A stretch of DNA of 64,000 nt, taken from positions 69,682-133,681 of the forward strand of contig MSXN01000008.1 in assembly GCA_002083555.1 (NCBI GenBank). Direction: 5' to 3'. The stretch comes from Nitrospira sp. ST-bin5 (lineage in GTDB: Bacteria > Nitrospirota > Nitrospiria > Nitrospirales > Nitrospiraceae). This document shows, piece after piece, positions 62,300 through 64,000 of this stretch (position 1 is the first letter of the stretch; the number at the start of each line of letters is the position of its first letter). The notes beneath the pieces were generated by a model, which was not told where the DNA came from, did not search any database, and saw nothing but the letters and a program-made list of their open reading frames with translations. The translations under genes were made by a program, and so were the position numbers.

Positions 62300-62599
62300 T
62301 CACGATCGGTCGGGCATCTCAATCCGTCGTGTGGACCGGCGAACGGTGCTGAAGCTGAGTCTGCCAGGCCTTGGTGATCCCGCTCGACGCATAGGGGAGA
62401 GTGCCCGAGCCCCACGCGCCCACCGATGTTTCATCGGTTTCGCCTCGTGGTCAAAGGTAGCCAACAATCGGGAAAGAGCGCACACCTTCAGAAGTAGTTC
62501 GTGTTCCCCTTTATGATTTCCGCTTGCTTGAATGACGTGCAGACTATATCGATCAAAAGTATGCCGGTCTTTATCAATTCTGCAATCTTCTTTTGACAT
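62300..62599 (-). CDS. Doubtful hypothetical protein
   Basis: 99 residues from an ATG with AAGGTGAG upstream. The first half (DRHTFDRYSLHVIQASGNHK) is plausible protein; the second half is Arg-rich and looks like noise. It may be a truncated gene or not a gene. It lies between two plus-strand genes of the putative island. Confidence 0.28.
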   Translation of the reverse strand: MSKEDCRIDKDRHTFDRYSLHVIQASGNHKGEHELLLKVCALSRLLATFDHEAKPMKHRWARGARALSPMRRAGSPRPGRLSFSTVRRSTRRIEMPDRS

Positions 62600-62672
62600 C
62601 TTCTTCTCACCTTGGAATTTAGCCTGAGCTGCGGTAGCCTTGTTTTTCAATTGCTTCGTTTATGGAGGGCGA

Positions 62673-63800
62673 ATGTTGACTCGCATGGGATTTCCCTTGG
62701 TGATCGCCTTGGCGTGCTGCCTGATATCTTCACTCGTTCAAGCTGAGCCGAAAGTGATTGTTGCCGACGGGGTCTATGTCATGGGCGACGGTGAAACGCC
62801 AAGCTTTGGGGAAGCCATGGCGCTGCAGAAGGCAAAGCAGTCGGCCCTCGAACAAGCGGGGACCTACGTGCAGAGTTACACCCAAACCAAGGGCATGGAT
62901 ATCACCATTGATGAGATACGAACCGTCGCTGGCGGCGTGCTGCAGACCGATGTGCTGGAGAAAACCAGGATGCTGTTAAAGGACGGCGGCGAGCGTTTCA
63001 CCACGAAGATCCGCGCCATCGTTTCAATAGACAGAATTGATGAGCTTGCGCGCCGTATCAAGGGAAGCAGTGCGGCCGTGGAGAATCGAGAGCTGCTAGA
63101 GAAGTACCAAAAGATTGATGAGACGCTCCTCCTCCTTCAGCGGGAGATAAGCCAATCGAAGAGTGATGCAGCTCGCGAAAACGCAATTGAGAAAATCAGG
63201 GATGTCGAGAAGCAGTTCAGGCAAGTGCGTTCGGTAGAGGCCTCTCTATTCAAGCGGATCTTATCCGGGAGCGATCTGCTGAGTCAGGCCAATAAGGCTC
63301 TGTCCGACCAATATAAGCGGAAAGAGACAGCGCGCCAACATCGCGAGATTCAGCATCACTCGCTGGAGCATGTCTTAGATTCGTTGCGGGGTGATGGATT
63401 CGGCGTGGAAATCGGGTCACCTGACGTCCTCGCCGAGCTTGAAACCCCTGACATGGTAACGCTTTCGTTCCCTGTTACGGTGGTCATTACGGACCGATTA
63501 AGGGAACTAGTCAAAGACCTCAAGAAGGCGCATGGCGGCGACATACCTTCGGAAGACGAGGAGCAGATTGAAGAGATCTTGGATAACGTCAGTGTGACTG
63601 TTCGGGTTCTCTTGAAGGGTGGTGGCGCGGTAAGCAGCGAATCACATCGGATACGTTTCAAGGGGTTGCGGTCCTATGACCTCGGCCATGTTCTTGTGAA
63701 TCAGGCGTTCTTCAGTACCGTTGGCGTGCCAAGACAAGATATTGAGAAAGTCGATTCCGCCGAGGGGCATCTTGCGGTTGGCGTCAGAAACACGCACTAG
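62673..63800 (+). CDS. Secreted protein with LPP20/FlgT-like N-terminal domain and coiled coil
   Basis: 375 residues from an ATG with GGAGGG upstream. The signal peptide ends near SSLVQA. The N-terminal domain (PSFGEAMALQKAKQSALEQAG and TRMLLKDGGERFTTKIRAIVSID) has the Ala-rich helix and strands of LPP20/FlgT_N-like proteins. Residues 145-235 are coiled-coil. The C-terminal region has no identified fold. Partner unknown. Confidence 0.65.
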   Translation: MLTRMGFPLVIALACCLISSLVQAEPKVIVADGVYVMGDGETPSFGEAMALQKAKQSALEQAGTYVQSYTQTKGMDITIDEIRTVAGGVLQTDVLEKTRMLLKDGGERFTTKIRAIVSIDRIDELARRIKGSSAAVENRELLEKYQKIDETLLLLQREISQSKSDAARENAIEKIRDVEKQFRQVRSVEASLFKRILSGSDLLSQANKALSDQYKRKETARQHREIQHHSLEHVLDSLRGDGFGVEIGSPDVLAELETPDMVTLSFPVTVVITDRLRELVKDLKKAHGGDIPSEDEEQIEEILDNVSVTVRVLLKGGGAVSSESHRIRFKGLRSYDLGHVLVNQAFFSTVGVPRQDIEKVDSAEGHLAVGVRNTH

Positions 63801-63853
63801 GCATTAAGGCAGAAGGCTCCCGAAACAGTGCAGCAAGCACACCGGGGCACAGG

Positions 63854-64000
63854 CTAGCGAACTCCCTTCCGTTTCTCCCGGTGCTTCTTCAGCAAATCTC
63901 GCAAGCCTTCCTCTACCAGTTCATTGACATAGCGGTCTTCGTCGATCGAAACGTGCTGGATTTCCGCCATCAGCGCCTTATCCAGGCGTAAACCAAAGAG
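63854..64000 (-). CDS. Ribbon-helix-helix protein, 5' end outside window
   Basis: A partial frame ends at TAG 63854-63856. The visible 48 residues (LFGLRLDKALMAEIQHVSID start, ELVEEGLRDLLKKH later) have the strand-helix-helix layout of CopG/Arc-type repressors, which often are antitoxins. The toxin partner, if any, would be outside the window or absent. Confidence 0.6.
   Translation of the reverse strand, partial: LFGLRLDKALMAEIQHVSIDEDRYVNELVEEGLRDLLKKHREKRKGVR

Noticed and set aside
1..64000. CRISPR arrays, rRNA genes, prophage structural genes or transposases
   Set aside because: I looked for spaced direct repeats, rRNA-like stretches and typical transposase or phage motifs and saw none.

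Overview
The window is a GC-rich bacterial chromosome segment. Its gene families point to a Nitrospira-like member of the Nitrospirota: a VPLPA-type exosortase, a PEP-CTERM-style exopolysaccharide cluster, TIGR03790 and RMD1 family proteins, and scattered hairpin repeats. The genus is an inference from these families; no rRNA gene or other taxonomic marker is present.

Layout. 1-401 is the start of a fibronectin-type-III-like secreted protein that runs off the left edge. 935-23087 is one long plus-strand exopolysaccharide cluster: polymerase or ligase, flippase, FkbM methyltransferase, two GT4 glycosyltransferases, GDP-mannose dehydratase and fucose synthase, a WecG/TagA transferase, an exosortase fused to EpsI, a WecA-like initiating transferase, a TPR protein, Wza-like, outer-membrane, Wzz-like and CpsD-like proteins, and a PEP-CTERM-locus ATPase. 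A 157-bp inverted-repeat element closes it. 23.4-58 kb is dominated by phosphate-starvation genes: an OprO/P-type porin, PstS, two OmpR/PhoB-family regulators, polyphosphate kinase, a Pit transporter, PhoX phosphatase, a choice-of-anchor I protein, a Pal-like lipoprotein, a carboxylesterase, and lipid-remodelling genes (PlcP-like phosphoesterase, GT4 glycosyltransferase, an aminotransferase with a membrane domain, a PEMT-like methyltransferase). 58.2-64 kb holds tRNA-Phe, tRNA-Ser, an FKBP isomerase, small zinc-ribbon proteins, a tRNA-like remnant, a HerA/FtsK-like ATPase and the end of a ribbon-helix-helix gene.

The main result is a repeated promoter pattern. Direct repeats of TTAAC, GTAAC or TTAAT spaced exactly 11 bp apart lie upstream of about 19 genes. 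In 12 of them a -10-like hexamer starts 15, 26 or 37 bp after the start of the last clear half-site, so it lies on a constant helical phase. This is the form expected of Pho boxes. It ties the exopolysaccharide/exosortase cluster, phosphate uptake, polyphosphate metabolism, phosphatases and lipid remodelling into one apparent regulon covering most of the window.

The most novel part may be the three-gene minus-strand operon at 44187-47941: a PlcP-like phosphoesterase, a class-III aminotransferase joined to a C-terminal membrane domain with Mpo1/DUF962-like motifs, and a phospholipid N-methyltransferase-like protein. With the glycosyltransferase at 40884-41906 it could replace phospholipids with a phosphorus-free, N-methylated amino lipid. 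That product is inferred and has not been shown.
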